Source of the DNA: Drosophila miranda
Taxonomy: Eukaryota; Arthropoda; Insecta; Diptera; Drosophilidae
Direction: 5' to 3'
DNA: 64,000 bases
Assembly (NCBI RefSeq): GCF_003369915.1
Contig: NC_046673.1
Location: 21,691,718 to 21,755,717 of the forward strand
The first letter of the stretch is position 1, and each line of letters starts with the position of its first letter. The position numbers and the translations under genes are program-made. This document shows, one piece after another, positions 45,935-59,857 of the stretch. The notes beneath the pieces were generated by a model, which had not been told where the DNA came from, searched no databases, and saw nothing but the letters and a program-made list of their open reading frames with translations.

Positions 45935-48900
45935 TGGGGAGAAGTACAAGGTTCAGTCGACTGCCCAGATCCTCGTACAGGCTTTCTTCCCAACTGAATG
46001 TTGTGGACTTCCAATCCCCATTCTCACTGCCATCGGCCAATTGATCTTCTGAAACGGAAACAGAGCTCGGCGTCTGATGGGTCTCGAGGAAGACGTCGCT
46101 GCTGTAATTGGTTCTTTCCGAAGCCCAATCGTACGCCCATTCGGTGGGCGGATTTCCAATTACCTGAATCGAAAGTTTGCGACAATGTGCGGCATTCGTG
46201 TCTACCACGAAGCTAATCATCTCCTCTTTGGTGATATTGTGCAAGGCATCGGCCTATTGTTGATTCCGATCGAACAGAAAATCCCCATTGATAATCTCCT
46301 CCCAATGGCGATCCGATTCCATGGCCAGGCTGTCGTCAGGGGCGAGCTTCGCCTGAATGAGTTTCTCCTTGGAGCGCAAAAACTCATCGTCGCGCATTTT
46401 GTTGAGGATCTGTAGCATCGCGTGGTGGAATTGATCGATGCCCCGCTCCAAATTCTTGGCTCCCTTTTTCGTTTGATGCGACGAGGCAGTAATTGAGTAC
46501 CCAACAATGCCATAATAGAGCCGTACTCTGGCGTACACCTCGTAGCACAGTTTCTCCTGTGTGCACAGATATTCATGGATGGGGTCCTCAAGGATTTCCA
46601 TCATCAGATCGAGGATGCTCTGCACTCGGATCGTATTCGGTCCGATTTGATAGTAGTTCATGATCACCGTGTTGGCATCGCGATCGTTGAGGGCATTACA
46701 GAGAGTGCAGTGGCTACCTTGTGGCAATTCCTTCACACTGTCCTCCAGCAATTGGGGCTCTGAAATGGCCCGACATTGGAGGCGACTGATCACCGTATTT
46801 AACAAACTGCAGGCGGACAGCTCCGTGTAGTTGCCCTCAATGAGGGCCTGAATGTACAGCTCCTGAGGGAACCGTTGAGCAAAGGCCTTGAATTCCTCCA
46901 AAGTGATGCCATTGATGCTCTTGTACTTGTCGATGGTCAGCCAATGAGACTCCTCAATCACACATGCGCGAATGTCCCTAAAAAATCAAATGGATATACC
47001 GGTTCCAGATCTAGAGTAAGAAACAGTTCCTCTCACCTGCAAAGCAGCGGCGACTTGATCAACTCATAAAAATAGAGCTCCCGGAGATTGTCGCGATAGT
47101 TATTTAGGATGGACTCCTCGAGACTGTCGGCCACACTCACAATCGCCTGGGCAATGGCCTCCACCACCAGATGGAGCTTCTCGTTGTAGCCCCGCACCTT
47201 GAGCACAAGACCCTTTTCCCCGACAGTGAAGCCATAGCTTATGCCCGCAGTGGCAGCCGCATAGAGCTGCTCGAGTACATGGACCTCCACTAACTCGACG
47301 TACAAAGAGCACATGGCACCTCTGAGGGGGATGGATCGGATCGGATCGGATAGGATAGGATTGAGGTGGTTCAAGCAATGCTGAGGGTCGCTGGACTGTT
47401 AGCTTACTTCCTGGCACTCTGACGCTGAAGTGGCGAAATGAAATAGAACGACATACTGGCCTTGGGCTCCCCGAATTTGTCGTCCAGACGATACCACAGC
47501 TCGCAGATGTTTGTCTTCATCAGCTTCTTGGGGCACGGCGGTAGGTCCGGTTTACCCAGTTCCAGCCAAAATATCCTAAAATCCTCGGCCACAAAGGCAT
47601 TGGGTTCTGGCAGGCACAGCTCCTCGATGGGATTGAATTCGTGCCACAATTTCTTCCATTGGTCGGGCATGGGCTGGGGCTGTCGCCCACGTACGTATCC
47701 CCCGAGGTAATCACCATATTGAAGTCCATTTTGTTCAGAAATCCAATCATTTCGGACATGTGCTGGTCGCTGTATTCGTAGTAGAGGCCCCTGGCGGTGA
47801 GCACATCCTTACCCGGATAATATTTGCTAGATAGCACCAGATCCTGTACGTTGTAGAGGGCCGTACGATGGGTCTGGAAACGGAATCTGGCCTCCTCAAT
47901 CAACTGCTGTTTGTCATACAAAGGCCGCAGTACCGCCGAGTCCGAGGCAGCGATGAGCTTTATATAGGCAAAGGTCGCGGCCAGCACCCCATCGATGTGC
48001 TTGTAGCCTTCGTCGGTGAGGTGGATGGACAGCTTGAACAGCGAATAGATGGAGTTGAGATTGAAGCCATTATCATCGACGCCAGCCAGCAGAGAGACCG
48101 ACCAACGGCGATGCCGCAGGTAGACACAGAGACTGCCAGGACCCTCCTGGCTGAGCAAATAGGCCAGGAACGCCTCCGGCTTGCTGCGGTAATACTGCCG
48201 GACACTGGGCAGCAGCCATGTCAGGTCCAGCCGACATCCGCCATCCGAGGAAGTCACATAGAACACATTCTCGTGAAACTCCGGACGGAAGGCGGTGCGA
48301 TAATCGAGCCGTGTGAGATTTACCGACTCCATGCCGTTGCTTGGTATCACACCAAAGTGGCGGCAGATCATCTTCTCCAGCTCCTTGAGGGAGAGGCTTG
48401 CCTGCAGGCATACGTGCATGTGATTGGCCGCATAATTGTCGCGTCGCAGCTGTTGGATCATCGCGGCGAGGGCATCCTCGGGATCCTTCTCCTTGAGCTC
48501 GGCCAAATTGTCCCAGTCGTACAGCTCATGCGGATAGTTGTCGGCGGCCAGGCTGGCCAGCAGCAGATTCCGCTGCGCCTGGTAGTCCTCGACCTCTTGC
48601 CGAAGATCCGCTATGATCGGCAGCCTCTCGCGCTCTAGGACATCCTGTTTGATCAGCAGGGCCGTCAGGTGCAACAGAGTCGAGGTTAGGTGCAGCTCGG
48701 GCACTTCAAAGTAGAACATCGTCTCCTCGCAATCGGCTCTGACGTTGCTGAAGCCCCCACATTGTTTCACATGCGACGTGAAGATGCCGTCCATGTGGAG
48801 CAGATGCTCCAAAACGTGCGTCAGGCCGCGAAAATTCTGCGGATCTTTGAACGAACCGCAGTCGACCGTCAGGGCAAGGGCGGCCGTTTTGTAGCCAACA

Positions 48901-49133
48901 GAGTCCCCAGTGCTCACTGGATCGGGGTCCGAAACGATCAAGGCTTTTAGGCCATTCTGGAGCAAAATGGACCTGCAATCATGGCTCAATCAGGAATGCA
49001 CAAGGTTCTGTACCTCTACCCACCTCATGTGTTTCCACTTACTTGTACGATTTTTTGTCGTTTTCCGATTGATCTGGAACGTCCGTCTCTAGATTCTCAG
49101 GGCTGAATACCGGCTCCATTGCCACTTGTAAAT
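45935..49133 (-). pseudogene. Nardilysin-like gene, unit 4: truncated, start interrupted by gypsy element
   Basis: Shares with unit 2 the junction, the exon 4 TAG near 46,256 and the exon 1 retroelement. It lacks unit 2's exon 3 deletion and instead has one G missing from a run of four near 47,673, which shifts exon 2. The start codon is displaced to 59,419-59,417. Confidence 0.88.
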
Positions 49134-50275
49134 TGTTATGATCCGCCTCTTTGCCACCCTGGCCTATCGTTCCCAGCTAGCTCACGGGGAAGTCAGTGGT
49201 GTTTCCGACCCGATAAGCCAGGGGACGGATTGAACAAAACAAAAACAAAAAAAAACATACAAAAAAACAAATCTAATTTATAGGACAGACTTGTCCTCGT
49301 TGGCACTTTCGTCAGTGGGGATAGTTGGTTTCGTTATCCCTAGCAGGGTCCCACCCTTCCATGAGCGCCACCTTTTGAATTCGCTCCCTTTTCATATTCA
49401 GGGTCCCGCTCTTCTTCTCGCTCTCGTCCCACCCAACTACCGTTTTCTATTCACTCATGACTCTTTTCAAATTTTCCATTTTATATCCATTATATTTTCT
49501 TATTTATCTTGAACATTATTAATTAATAATCTAGGTTTATATAAAGGAAACAAATACTAACACAAAAATACTAACAAAAAAAATAAACCCTATTTCGGCC
49601 GAATTGGCAGCCCCCTTTGATAGAGGTTGTTGCTTCCTGATGCTTGCTGATGTTTACGTTTGATCGTGGTGTTTTTTTATATGATCGTGATATATTGTTT
49701 AATTGTGGGTCGGACGGGTGTAGATGTGTGAAATGTGGTGATGTTATGTGATGTGTTATGAATGAGAGTATGTATACATGCGTGGGTTGTGTGTGATGTG
49801 GGTGGATGAAGGTGTGTGATATTGATTCGTGTGGGTGTATTTCTGCTTTGAAGTCCGGATTCTTTCCCCGGGGGGCTGGTGTGTGGGGACAGAAACGTGT
49901 CTCCAGTCGGTGCTCCGCTGACGGTTCCTTGGTGCCGGTGCTCCGCTGACGGTTCTCGCACCAGTTTTCCGGCCTGGCCAGTACCGGGCTGCTGCTGCCG
50001 ATGTCCGCCGCTTCCGCTGATGTTGATGCCTGCCGCTGATGTCTTGGTGGGATCGTCGTCTCCACGATCACCAATTTTGTTTCCTTTTTTCTTTCAGGGC
50101 ACGTGCGGCCTCCACTATTCTCCACCGGAAACTCTCTCTTTTTTTTCTTCCTCGCCCCGTTTCCTTTTCTCCCACGCAACTCTGCCACTGCTTCCCAGGA
50201 TCCACTATAGATGCCGCTGTCTCTTTCTTCTCCAGCCCTGATACCTATCGGCTCTCTCCAAAACCGCCCATAACA
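49134..50275 (-). repeat. 3' LTR of gypsy copy 2
   Basis: Same ends as copy 1 but with a single ~443-bp internal unit (from 49,159). Confidence 0.92.
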
Positions 50276-50417
50276 CCACACTACCGTTTCCAGGATTACT
50301 CCGCCGAAACGGGAGTGCCAAGCTGGCGGGCTTTTTCAATTAAGGGGCCCCAAACGTAGGCCATCGCCCACACCCTGAGATTGAGAGTCTCTGGCTCCAT
50401 CGACTGAGATGCCTGGG

Positions 50418-53400
50418 CTACTGCTTCAGATCCTTTGCGTGAAACACCCCAATACGTGAGCCTTGCAACGTCTCCAGCTCGTACAGACTGTTGCCCATAC
50501 TCCGGATCACTCGGCACTTGACGTATTTTGGGCTGAACTTCGCGTTGATGTTGTTTTTAAATTTGCTCAACACGAAATTCCGCTTATATATCTCCTGACC
50601 CGGTAAGTACCTAATTTCTCGAGCTTTTCGATTATACCTGTTCTTCGCTCTGTTGTAGGCTTCATGAGAGTTTCCTCGGACCTCATCTCGGACTATCTCC
50701 ATCTTGTCACTCCTCGCCAAGGGTGACATTTGTGCATCATTTAGGGCGCCCAGTCTGCGTGCCAATTTATAATCTCGGCCGCTAGTAAACATGTGCTGCC
50801 CAAACAACACAAAGTATGGCGACGTCCCGATACCCGTGTGTATAGCGCTCCTAGCCACACACTGGATCTCCGTCAGCTTCTCGTCCCAGCGCGTGTGATC
50901 CTCACTAGCGTATGTCCTTATTGCTGCCAGTACAGTCTGGTTCACTCGTTCGGCCGCGTTCGCCTGCGGTGCATAGTTCCCCGACTTCAGGTGCGTTATG
51001 CTTCTCCTATCCAGGAATTGAGAGAATTCAGCTGACACAAATTGCTTTCCATTATCGGTATGCACTATTTCAGGCACGCCAAACTGCGCGAAGACCTCGG
51101 CGTGCAAGAATCGGATCACGGCCGAAGACGTCGCCTTAGGCAAAGCCTTCAACCAGACATATCTGGACATGTGATCGAGGACTATTAGTATGACCACATT
51201 GCCACTTCGAGTCCTCGGATATGGACCCAGGAAATCCAGGTACAGTTTTTGAATCGGCCTCTCGGTTCTGGTTTCGGCCCCCATGAGTTGAATGTTTTGT
51301 TTCTTTGCAGGTGTTACAATCAGCCACATATGCCTTCACCTGCACGGTCATCCGGGGCCAATAATAGAACTGTCGCAGCCGTCCCAGTGTCCTCGCGATT
51401 CCTCCATGCATTGCCACATCGCTGTCGTGAGCCTGTTGGATCAGTGTGCTCGTCAGGGCTTCCGGGATCCATAGCTTCCACGAAAACTCCTCTAATTCCG
51501 GCCGGCCAAATTGTGTGCGCTTAAACAGCAGTCCTTCCTCCACCTTCAGGTCTGGGAATTCATCCTCATCGCTCTGGACCGACTCAATTTTTCTTCGGTA
51601 TTCTTCATCCTCGAAGGCTGTGGTGTCGAACTCCAGGAAGTCGATAGCGTCCACGTCAAAGGGACGTGACAGCATATCGGCGACGATATTTTCCTTTCCT
51701 TTGCGGTGCTCGATTTCGAAGTCATAAGCCTGGAGAGCCAACGACCACCTGGCTAGCCTCCCATCCAGTGCTTTGAATCGCATGAGCCACTGCAAACTCG
51801 CGTGATCTGTTATCACCGTGAATGGCATCAGTTCTACGTATGCACGGAACTTCTCTATGGCTCTTACCGCCGCCAGACACTCCTTCTCTGGCACGCTATA
51901 GTTGAGCTGTGCACCTCTTAGCTTCGCCGAAAAGAATGCGATCGGGTGCTCTGCTCCTTCATCATCCCTCTGGAAGAGAACTGCTCCAATCCCCACGTGG
52001 CTCGCATCACACTGGATGAAGAAGTGCTTCTTAAAGTCTGGGTGATGTAGCACGAGGGCACTGGTAAGTGCTTTTTTGAGCTCCTCGAACGATTTTCCTG
52101 CCTCCTCCGTCAGCTTAAATTGCCCTTTTCCTTTCAGACAGTCTGTCAGAGGAGCCGAGAGTGCCGAGAAATTTCGGATAAACCGCCGAAACCAGCCAGC
52201 TGTCCCCAAAAATCTCCGGATTTGTCTCACGTTCCTTGGCATTGGTATTTGGGTTATCGCCTGTACTTTCTCCGGATCTGTCCTAAGTGCGCCGTCGCCT
52301 ACGATGTACCCTAAATACTTTAAATATTTATAGCCGAATTTCGATTTTTTTCTTCCAATTGTCAGGTTTGCCTCCTTGAGACACTTGGCCACTTCCTCTA
52401 ACAGGTGTATATGCTCCTCAAACGTCCGGGAAATAACTAGTAGATCGTCTAAGTATACAAAGACATGGCTTCGGAGTCGTTGTGGAATTACTCGATCCAT
52501 CAACCGACACAGCCGTTGGGCTGCATTGCACAACCCGAAGGGCATCGATTTAAATTGATAGAGTGGTCTGCCCGGCACCGTGAATGCTGTGTACGTCCGA
52601 CTTTCAGGCTCCAGCTCTATCTGCCAAAATGCGTGCTTTAAATCGATGCTGCTGATGTACACCGTATCCTCTACGCGGCTCAGAATTGACTCGATGCTCT
52701 GCAGCGGGTAAGCATCCTTCACGGTTAATTTGTTTAGTTTCCGCGCATCCAGACACAATCGGTTTTTTCCCGGCTTACGTACCAGCGTCACGCGGTTGCT
52801 CCACGGGCTCTCGCTGGTTTCGATGACTCCGAGGCGCAACATTTCGCCCACCTCGGCAAACAACAGCTCTTGCACCGCGGGAGACACCGGGTAGAATCGC
52901 TCCTTTACGGGTACGGATCCCTCGATTAATTGAATTTCGTGCCTTTCGAGCGTCGTTCTTCCCAAACCATGTGTGTCGAATGCCCTGAAGTTGTTCTTCA
53001 CCTGGTCCAGACGTGTCTGCTGCGTGTGCGTCAATTCGTGCGGTTCCGTTGGTCTACTCCTAGTCAGCACCTCAGCATCAATTTCGGCTAATTCCTTGTG
53101 TCGTTCTAGGCCTACTATATGCGGAGCCAGACCAAACTTCCGCCAGAAATCGACCCCTAGGTACAGCGGTTGTTTCAGCGAGGGACACAGGAACAACTCC
53201 ATAGTCTGCTTCTAGCCTCCATACGTCATTACTGTCGACACATGTCCCAGTATTTTATGAGGAGTGCCGCCCGCTATTTGTACTGAGAATTTCTTTATGT
53301 CTTGAAGTTTCAGCTCCAATTCTCCTATCAGTTCCAGGCCACCTTTCCCCAGAAGGCTCACCGATGCCCCTGTATCCAGTAGTCCCATCAGCGTCCTCGG

Positions 53401-53562
53401 GCCCAACTTCACTCGTGCGAATGGCCTGTCATCCTGACGAATTGCCGAGTGGACTGCAGCACACACCTGAAGCCGCCTTCTCTTTCGCCCCTGAAACCTG
53501 TCCCGAGCCCGCTGTGCTCTGACTGCTCCCGTTCGGATACTCTCATCGAGTTCGTCCCCCAT
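50418..53562 (-). mobile_element. pol region of gypsy copy 2
   Basis: Same order and signatures as in copy 1. Confidence 0.92.
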
Positions 53563-53706
53563 TATACGATTCCTGGCCTGTTCGTACTGCCGCTGTCTTT
53601 CCTTTATCGGGTAATACCGCTTGGTTAACCTTATATATGGTAGTGTAAATATTCTTATTGCTACTTCTTTCCTTAGGGGTATCTAATTTAACGTTGGAGG
53701 GCCTAT

Positions 53707-54917
53707 CTATTGGCTGCTTCGCGGCGACGTGGAACTCGACTCCTCCAATTGCGTCGTGCTCCTTTTTGCGTTTCCCGGCCGACATTTAGGACATTTAGGG
53801 AGGATGACCCCGGCCAGCCCGCACTTGTAGCAGAACAGGTTACGTACGGCCGACTCACACTCAAAATAGGTGTGACCCGGCTGAGCGCAATTCCAGCACT
53901 TCAGCTGGGTGCGGTCGCCTCCGGATTCCCTCGTCCTATGGACAGCATCCAATGCCTCGGTCTGTTCCTCCGGGTCGTGAGTGTTCGCATCCAATTCATG
54001 TACTTTGTGATCTTCCCTGCGCCTACTACCCCCATGGTCTGGACCGCTCCTTGTCCATCGCGTCGCCAGCAGTTTCTCGGCGTCCGCACACTCTTCTCGC
54101 AGCTTCTGGAGATTTGGTATCTGCATTGGATAAATCACCCTCGAAATTGCATTCCTAATATTGATCTTTATGATCTTTATTAGATCATAATCCGAGAACG
54201 GATTCAGCAATCTCGACCTCAACACCAACATCTCCTGGATGTACTGGTCCGCCGACTCCCCGCGGCGTTGTCGGCGTTCCCTGAGCACTTGCTCTCGCTC
54301 GAACTCTGTCCGACGAACTTGAAACTGCTGCTGGAGACCATATCTCAGATTCGGCCAGTCCGGCATTCCTACCGTCCGCACATGCATCCAGTACCAATCC
54401 CTTGCGTGGCCACTGACCAATGTGTGAAAGGCTTTCAACACCTCCGCCCACGGTACCTGGTACGACGTCTGTAGATGCTCCACCCGGAATATGAATTCCG
54501 CCACGGGCATCCCCTTTGGATCGCCGTCGAAGCTAAGTCCCCATCTTCGTATCTGCACTTGCTCCTGCCTAGCCTCTCCGAAACTCGGTCGATTCCTGTT
54601 AGGGTTTGCTCCTGCGCCCATCCCGTTGAACAGCCACTCCTCCACGGGTCTCTGATCGGCTTGGGTCCTCTGATCGGCCTCCAATGTTCGGTTGTCCACG
54701 AACAAGTGCGTTGGATGTGCTTGCTGGTTCGCGGGTGCTTCCTGTTGACCTCCGCATGTACGTTTTCCGCCACTTGCGACGGCCCTTCCGGCCTACTGCC
54801 GGCTTTACCGTCCTGGGACCGAGTCGTCGGCATGTTGTACGGCTGGTACCTGCGCTGTGCCTCTGGGCTACGCCTTGTCTTTCCCGACCCTTTAAAAATC
54901 TCCGGGTCACTCATCAA
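53707..54917 (-). mobile_element. gag region of gypsy copy 2
   Basis: Same as copy 1, with zinc knuckles. Confidence 0.88.
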
Positions 54918-55996
54918 CCAATTTTCCTAACGTACTCCTTTGCTTCGTCTATTCCCTATTTACTTAACTATCTTGGTGATAAATAAATTGGATTGTTTAT
55001 TATCTGTTTATTATTATTAGTTCCAGGCTAATTAATCCTCAATACCTTCAATCGTAACGAGAAAACAAATAAATAAATAGTGCAATAAATAAATAAGCGA
55101 ATAATTAATTCAATGTTTAGATAACCAAATAAATAAATTTAAATACATAAATCGGTTAATTTAAATCAATAAATTGATAAATCTAAATATCCAAACTGAT
55201 TCAATCAAATAAATAAACACCTACATCTACAATTAATCGCCTAATTAAATGCAACACTAAATAACTAAATACTTCCTCTCCCAAACAAAAACTCTTTTTC
55301 CGATGACTTGCCTAATGCCTACTTCTAAAATTGCTTCCAAACAATGCTAGCGAGGATCGTCAGTCCTAAAAAAAAAAATGATTTCCCTTTGGGTTTTCTT
55401 GCTTCGGCTTTCCAATAGTCTGCTAAATCACTAACAAAAAAAAACATATAATTCCCAAACTGCTTCAGACAAAAATTCACCTTTAATTTGTTTGGTGGGA
55501 CGAGAGACAACTGCATTAATTGTTTTGCAGGTGAGCGGACCCCCTTCTTTTCCCCTTGCTATTTACCTTCGCTTACTTTTTCTGAGTGCCAACTCCCTTT
55601 GCTGTTTCCTCCCTCAGATCGCCGTGGATCCCCCAGAATCGGACAACGACGTTAATGCCTCTGGACATAACCCGGACCACGACTCGACAGATCCTCCGGC
55701 ACCTCTTCCTCTTTTCAGATCCAGACAGCGAGCTCCACGAGTCGGGCAACGAGGCTACTACCACCTGGTAATACCTGGACCACAACTCGGGACACACACT
55801 TCCTTCCCTTCTACCTCCGATACATAACTACCATGTCCATTTTCCTCTCTTCTACTCCTCTCAGCGGCTACGACGGCTAGGATTTATTCCCGGCTCGCGG
55901 ACCGGCTGAGTTTCGTTCTACCAGGGTTCCATTTTACACCGGGTCTTTAAGACTCGCGTTTAAAATCGATCCCTTCTATTACCATTGGGCGCCATT
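54918..55996 (-). other. Leader region of gypsy copy 2
   Basis: Non-coding AT-rich leader and primer-binding site, as in copy 1. Confidence 0.7.
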
Positions 55997-56019
55997 TGTT
56001 ATGATCCGCCTCTTTGCCA

Positions 56020-56502
56020 CCCTGGCCCATGATGCAATTATACAAGGTGGTCTCGTCGGGAGCCGAAGTTCGTTCGTGCTGTCCCTTATCGTCAGTGCAT
56101 GCTTGCTTGTTGATGAAGGTTGTTTACGGACGAATTGTTTGATATATTCTTAGCCCTTATGTCCCGACAACAACAAAATTATAAAAGCATATAAAAAAAA
56201 TACCACAGAATTAGAAATAATCTTTATATATTATGTAAAAGAACATTTTAATATAACTAAAAATGTTGAAGAAAAATTATTAATGGCTGCATAAAATTTA
56301 AATATTAATATATCAGTAAAATCATTTTATTTTAAAATTTTAAAACCCACGGGCCTGTTAAGGGTTAATCAACATCAACATATACCGTCTCACTCACACT
56401 CACTATACTATGTGCCCTTCACTCGCACTTATTGCTAGCATACGTTAATGGACTAACTATTGCCGACGAGACCACCTTGTATAATTGCATCATGCCCTGG
56501 CC
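56020..56502. mobile_element. Non-autonomous P-element derivative (copy 2)
   Basis: Element 56,028-56,494, identical by eye to 33,475-33,941, with the same CCCTGGCC duplication. It was copied along with the LTR. Confidence 0.93.
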
Positions 56503-58690
56503 TATCGTTCCCAGCTAGCTCACGGGGAAGTCAGGGGTGTTTCCGACCCGATAAGCCAGGGGACGGATTGAACAAAACAAAAACAAAAAAAAACATACAA
56601 AAAAACAAATCTAATTTATAGGACAGACTTGTCCTCGTTGGCACTTTCGTCAGTGGGGATAGTTGGTTTCGTTATCCCTAGCAGGGTCCCACCCTTCCAT
56701 GAGCGCCACCTTTTGAATTCGCTCCCTTTTCATATTCAGGGTCCCGCTCTTCTTCTCGCTCTCGTCCCACCCAACTACCGTTTTCTATTCACTCATGACT
56801 CTTTTCAAATTTTCCATTTTATATCCATTATATTTTCTTATTTATCTTGAACATTATTAATTAATAATCTAGGTTTATATAAAGGAAACAAATTCTAACA
56901 CAAAAATACTAACTATACTACTACTACTATACTACTAATACTGGCCTATCGTTCCCAGCTAGTTCACGGTGAAGTCAGGGGTGCTTCCGACCCGATAAGC
57001 CAGGGGACGGATTGAACAAAACAAAAACAAAAAAAACATACAAAAAAACAAATCTAATTTATAGGACAGACTTGTCCTCGTTGGCACTTTCGTCAGCGGG
57101 GATAGTTGGTTTCGTTATCCCTAGCATGGTCCCACCCTTCCATGAGCGCCACCTTTTGAATTCGCTCCCTTTTCATATTCAGGGTCCCGCTCTTCTTCTC
57201 GCTCTCGTCCCACCCAACTACCGTTTTCTATTCACTCATGACTCTTTTCAAATTTTCCATTTTATATCCATTATATTTTCTTATTTATCTTGAACATTAT
57301 TAATTAATAATCTAGGTTTATATAAAGGAAACAAATTCTAACACAAAAATACTAACTATACTACTACTACTATACTACTAATACTGGCCTATCGTTCCCA
57401 GCTAGTTCACGGTGAAGTCAGGGGTGCTTCCGACCCGATAAGCCAGGGGACGGATTGAACAAAACAAAAACAAAAAAAACATACAAAAAAACAAATCTAA
57501 TTTATAGGACAGACTTGTCCTCGTTGGCACTTTCGTCAGCGGGGATAGTTGGTTTCGTTATCCCTAGCAGGGTCCCACCCTTCCATGAGCGCCACCTTTT
57601 GAATTCGCTCCCTTTTCATATTCAGGGTCCCGCTCTTCTTCTCGCTCTCGTCCCACCCAACTACCGTTTTCTATTCACTCATGACTCTTTTCAAATTTTC
57701 CATTTTATATCCATTATATTTTCTTATTTATCTTGAACATTATTAATTAATAATCTAGGTTTATATAAAGGAAACAAATATTAACACAAAAATACTAACT
57801 ATACTACTACTACTATACTACTAATACTGGCCTATCGTTCCCAGCTAGCTCACGGTGAAGTCAGGGGTGTTTCCGACCCGATAAGCCAGGGGACGGATTG
57901 AACAAAACAAAAACAAACATACAAAAAAACAAATCTAATTTATAGGACAGACTTGTCCTCGTTGGCACTTTCGTCAGCGGGGATAGTTGGTTTCGTTATC
58001 CCTAGCAGGGTCCCACCCTTCCATGAGCGCCACATTTTGAATTCGCTCCCTTTTCATATTCAGGGTCCCGCTCTTCTTCTCGCTCTCGTCCCACCCAACT
58101 ACCGTTTTCTATTCACTCATGACTCTTTTCAAATTTTCCATTTTATATCCATTATATTTTCTTATTTATCTTGAACATTATTAATTAATAATCTAGGTTT
58201 ATATAAAGGAAACAAATATTAACACAAAAATACTAACTATACTACTACTACTATACTACTAATACTGGCTTATCGTTCCCAGCTAGCTCACGGGGAAGTC
58301 AGGGGTGTTTCCGACCCGATAAGCCAGGGGACGGATTGAACAAAACAAAAACAAAAAAAAACATACAAAAAAACAAATCTAATTTATAGGACAGACTTGT
58401 CCTCGTTGGCACTTTCGTCAGCGGGGATAGTTGGTTTCGTTATCCCTAGCATGGTCCCACCCTTCCATGAGCGCCACCTTTTGAATTCGCTCCCTTTTCA
58501 TATTCAGGGTCCCGCTCTTCTTCTCGCTCTCGTCCCACCCAACTACCGTTTTCTATTCACTCATGACTCTTTTCAAATTTTCCATTTTATATCCATTATA
58601 TTTTCTTATTTATCTTGAACATTATTAATTAATAATCTAGGTTTATATAAAGGAAACAAATACTAACACAAAAATACTAACAAAAAAAAT
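56497..58690. repeat. Five tandem ~443-bp units inside the LTR (copy 2, 5' LTR)
   Basis: Spacing is 444, 443, 443 and 438 bp. Small differences (for example AGCAGGG/AGCATGG, and the length of the A-run) alternate between units. Confidence 0.93.
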
Positions 58691-59388
58691 AAACCCTATT
58701 TCGGCCGAATTGGCAGCCCCCTTTGATAGAGGTTGTTGCTTCCTGATGCTTGCTGATGTTTACGTTTGATCGTGGTGTTTTTTTATATGATCGTGATATA
58801 TTGTTTAATTGTGGGTCGGACGGGTGTAGATGTGTGAAATGTGGTGATGTTATGTGATGTGTTATGAATGAGGGTATACCCATACATGCGTGGGTTGTGT
58901 GTGATGTGGGTGGATGAAGGTGTGTGATATTGATTCGTGTGGGTGTATTTCTGCTTTGAAGTCCGGATTCTTTCCCCGGGGGGGTTGGTGTGTGGGGACA
59001 GAAACGTGTCTCCAGTCGGTGCCCCGCTGACGGTTCCTTGGTGCCGGTGCTCCGCTGACGGTTCTCGCAACAGTTTTCCGGCCTGGCCAGTACCGGGATG
59101 CTGCTGCCGATGTCCGCCGCTTCCGCTGATGTTGATGCCTGCCGCTGATGTCTTGGTGGGATCGTCGTCTCCACGATCACCAATTTTGTTTCCTTTTTTT
59201 CTTCCAGGGCACCGCACGTGCCTCCACCATTCTCCACCGGAAACTTTTTTTTTTTTCTTCCTCCTCCCGTTTCCTTTTCTCCCACGCAACTCTGCCACTC
59301 TTCCCAGGATCCACTATAGATGCCGCTGTCTCTTTCTTCTCCAGGCCTGATACCTATCGGCTCTCTCCAAAACCGCCCATAACAAAAT

Positions 59389-59857
59389 TATCTATTTCTA
59401 TGTCTACATTCTCCGCCATTTCTGCTTGTGTACTCAAAACCGATGCTCACCGATTTACAATATAAATATTTTTTTACTTATATTTTTGACATAACTATCG
59501 ATGGCAGTACTTTATCATTGACTTTGCAGGCCTATTTAGGGAAGACAATAAATTAGTCGGATAAAAGTCGGCTCAGGCGATATCTATCTGAATATCTATC
59601 GGTCGGGTCCACACGGCTGCACTCGATACTCGCAAAAGCCAGTGCCAGGAATCGAAGCCAAACGTCGCCATTTTAAAGTTCGTCCCACTTGGATTTTTCG
59701 CAAAAGAAAAAACGCAACGCTTTGAGGAAGGAGCATATAATTTGTGTCATTTATAGCAAAGTAAGTGGCAAAACACTCAGAAGAGCATGCGCAACAGCAA
59801 TTCCAAAAAAAAGCTCACGTTTTTCTTCTAGAAATTGGAATTGGAAATTACAACAAG
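59389..59857. promoter_or_regulatory. SUMO-like promoter and spliced 5' UTR, unit 4
   Basis: As unit 2, with TATCGAT at 59,496-59,502. Confidence 0.55.

Larger units (their letters stand above)
55997..59384 (-). repeat. 5' LTR of gypsy copy 2, with nested P element and five internal units
   Basis: Contains the same nested P element and five tandem units starting at 56,497, 56,941, 57,384, 57,827 and 58,265. Confidence 0.92.
49130..59388 (-). mobile_element. Ty3/gypsy LTR retrotransposon, copy 2, same site as copy 1
   Basis: Element 49,134-59,384 (10.25 kb), same AAAT duplication (49,130-49,133 and 59,385-59,388) and same insertion base as copy 1, so it was copied with the host unit, not inserted anew. 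3' LTR 49,134-50,275; pol region about 50,418-53,562; gag region about 53,707-54,917; leader 54,918-55,996; 5' LTR 55,997-59,384. The internal region is nearly identical to copy 1; state is similar (largely whole, one to three breaks). Confidence 0.95.
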
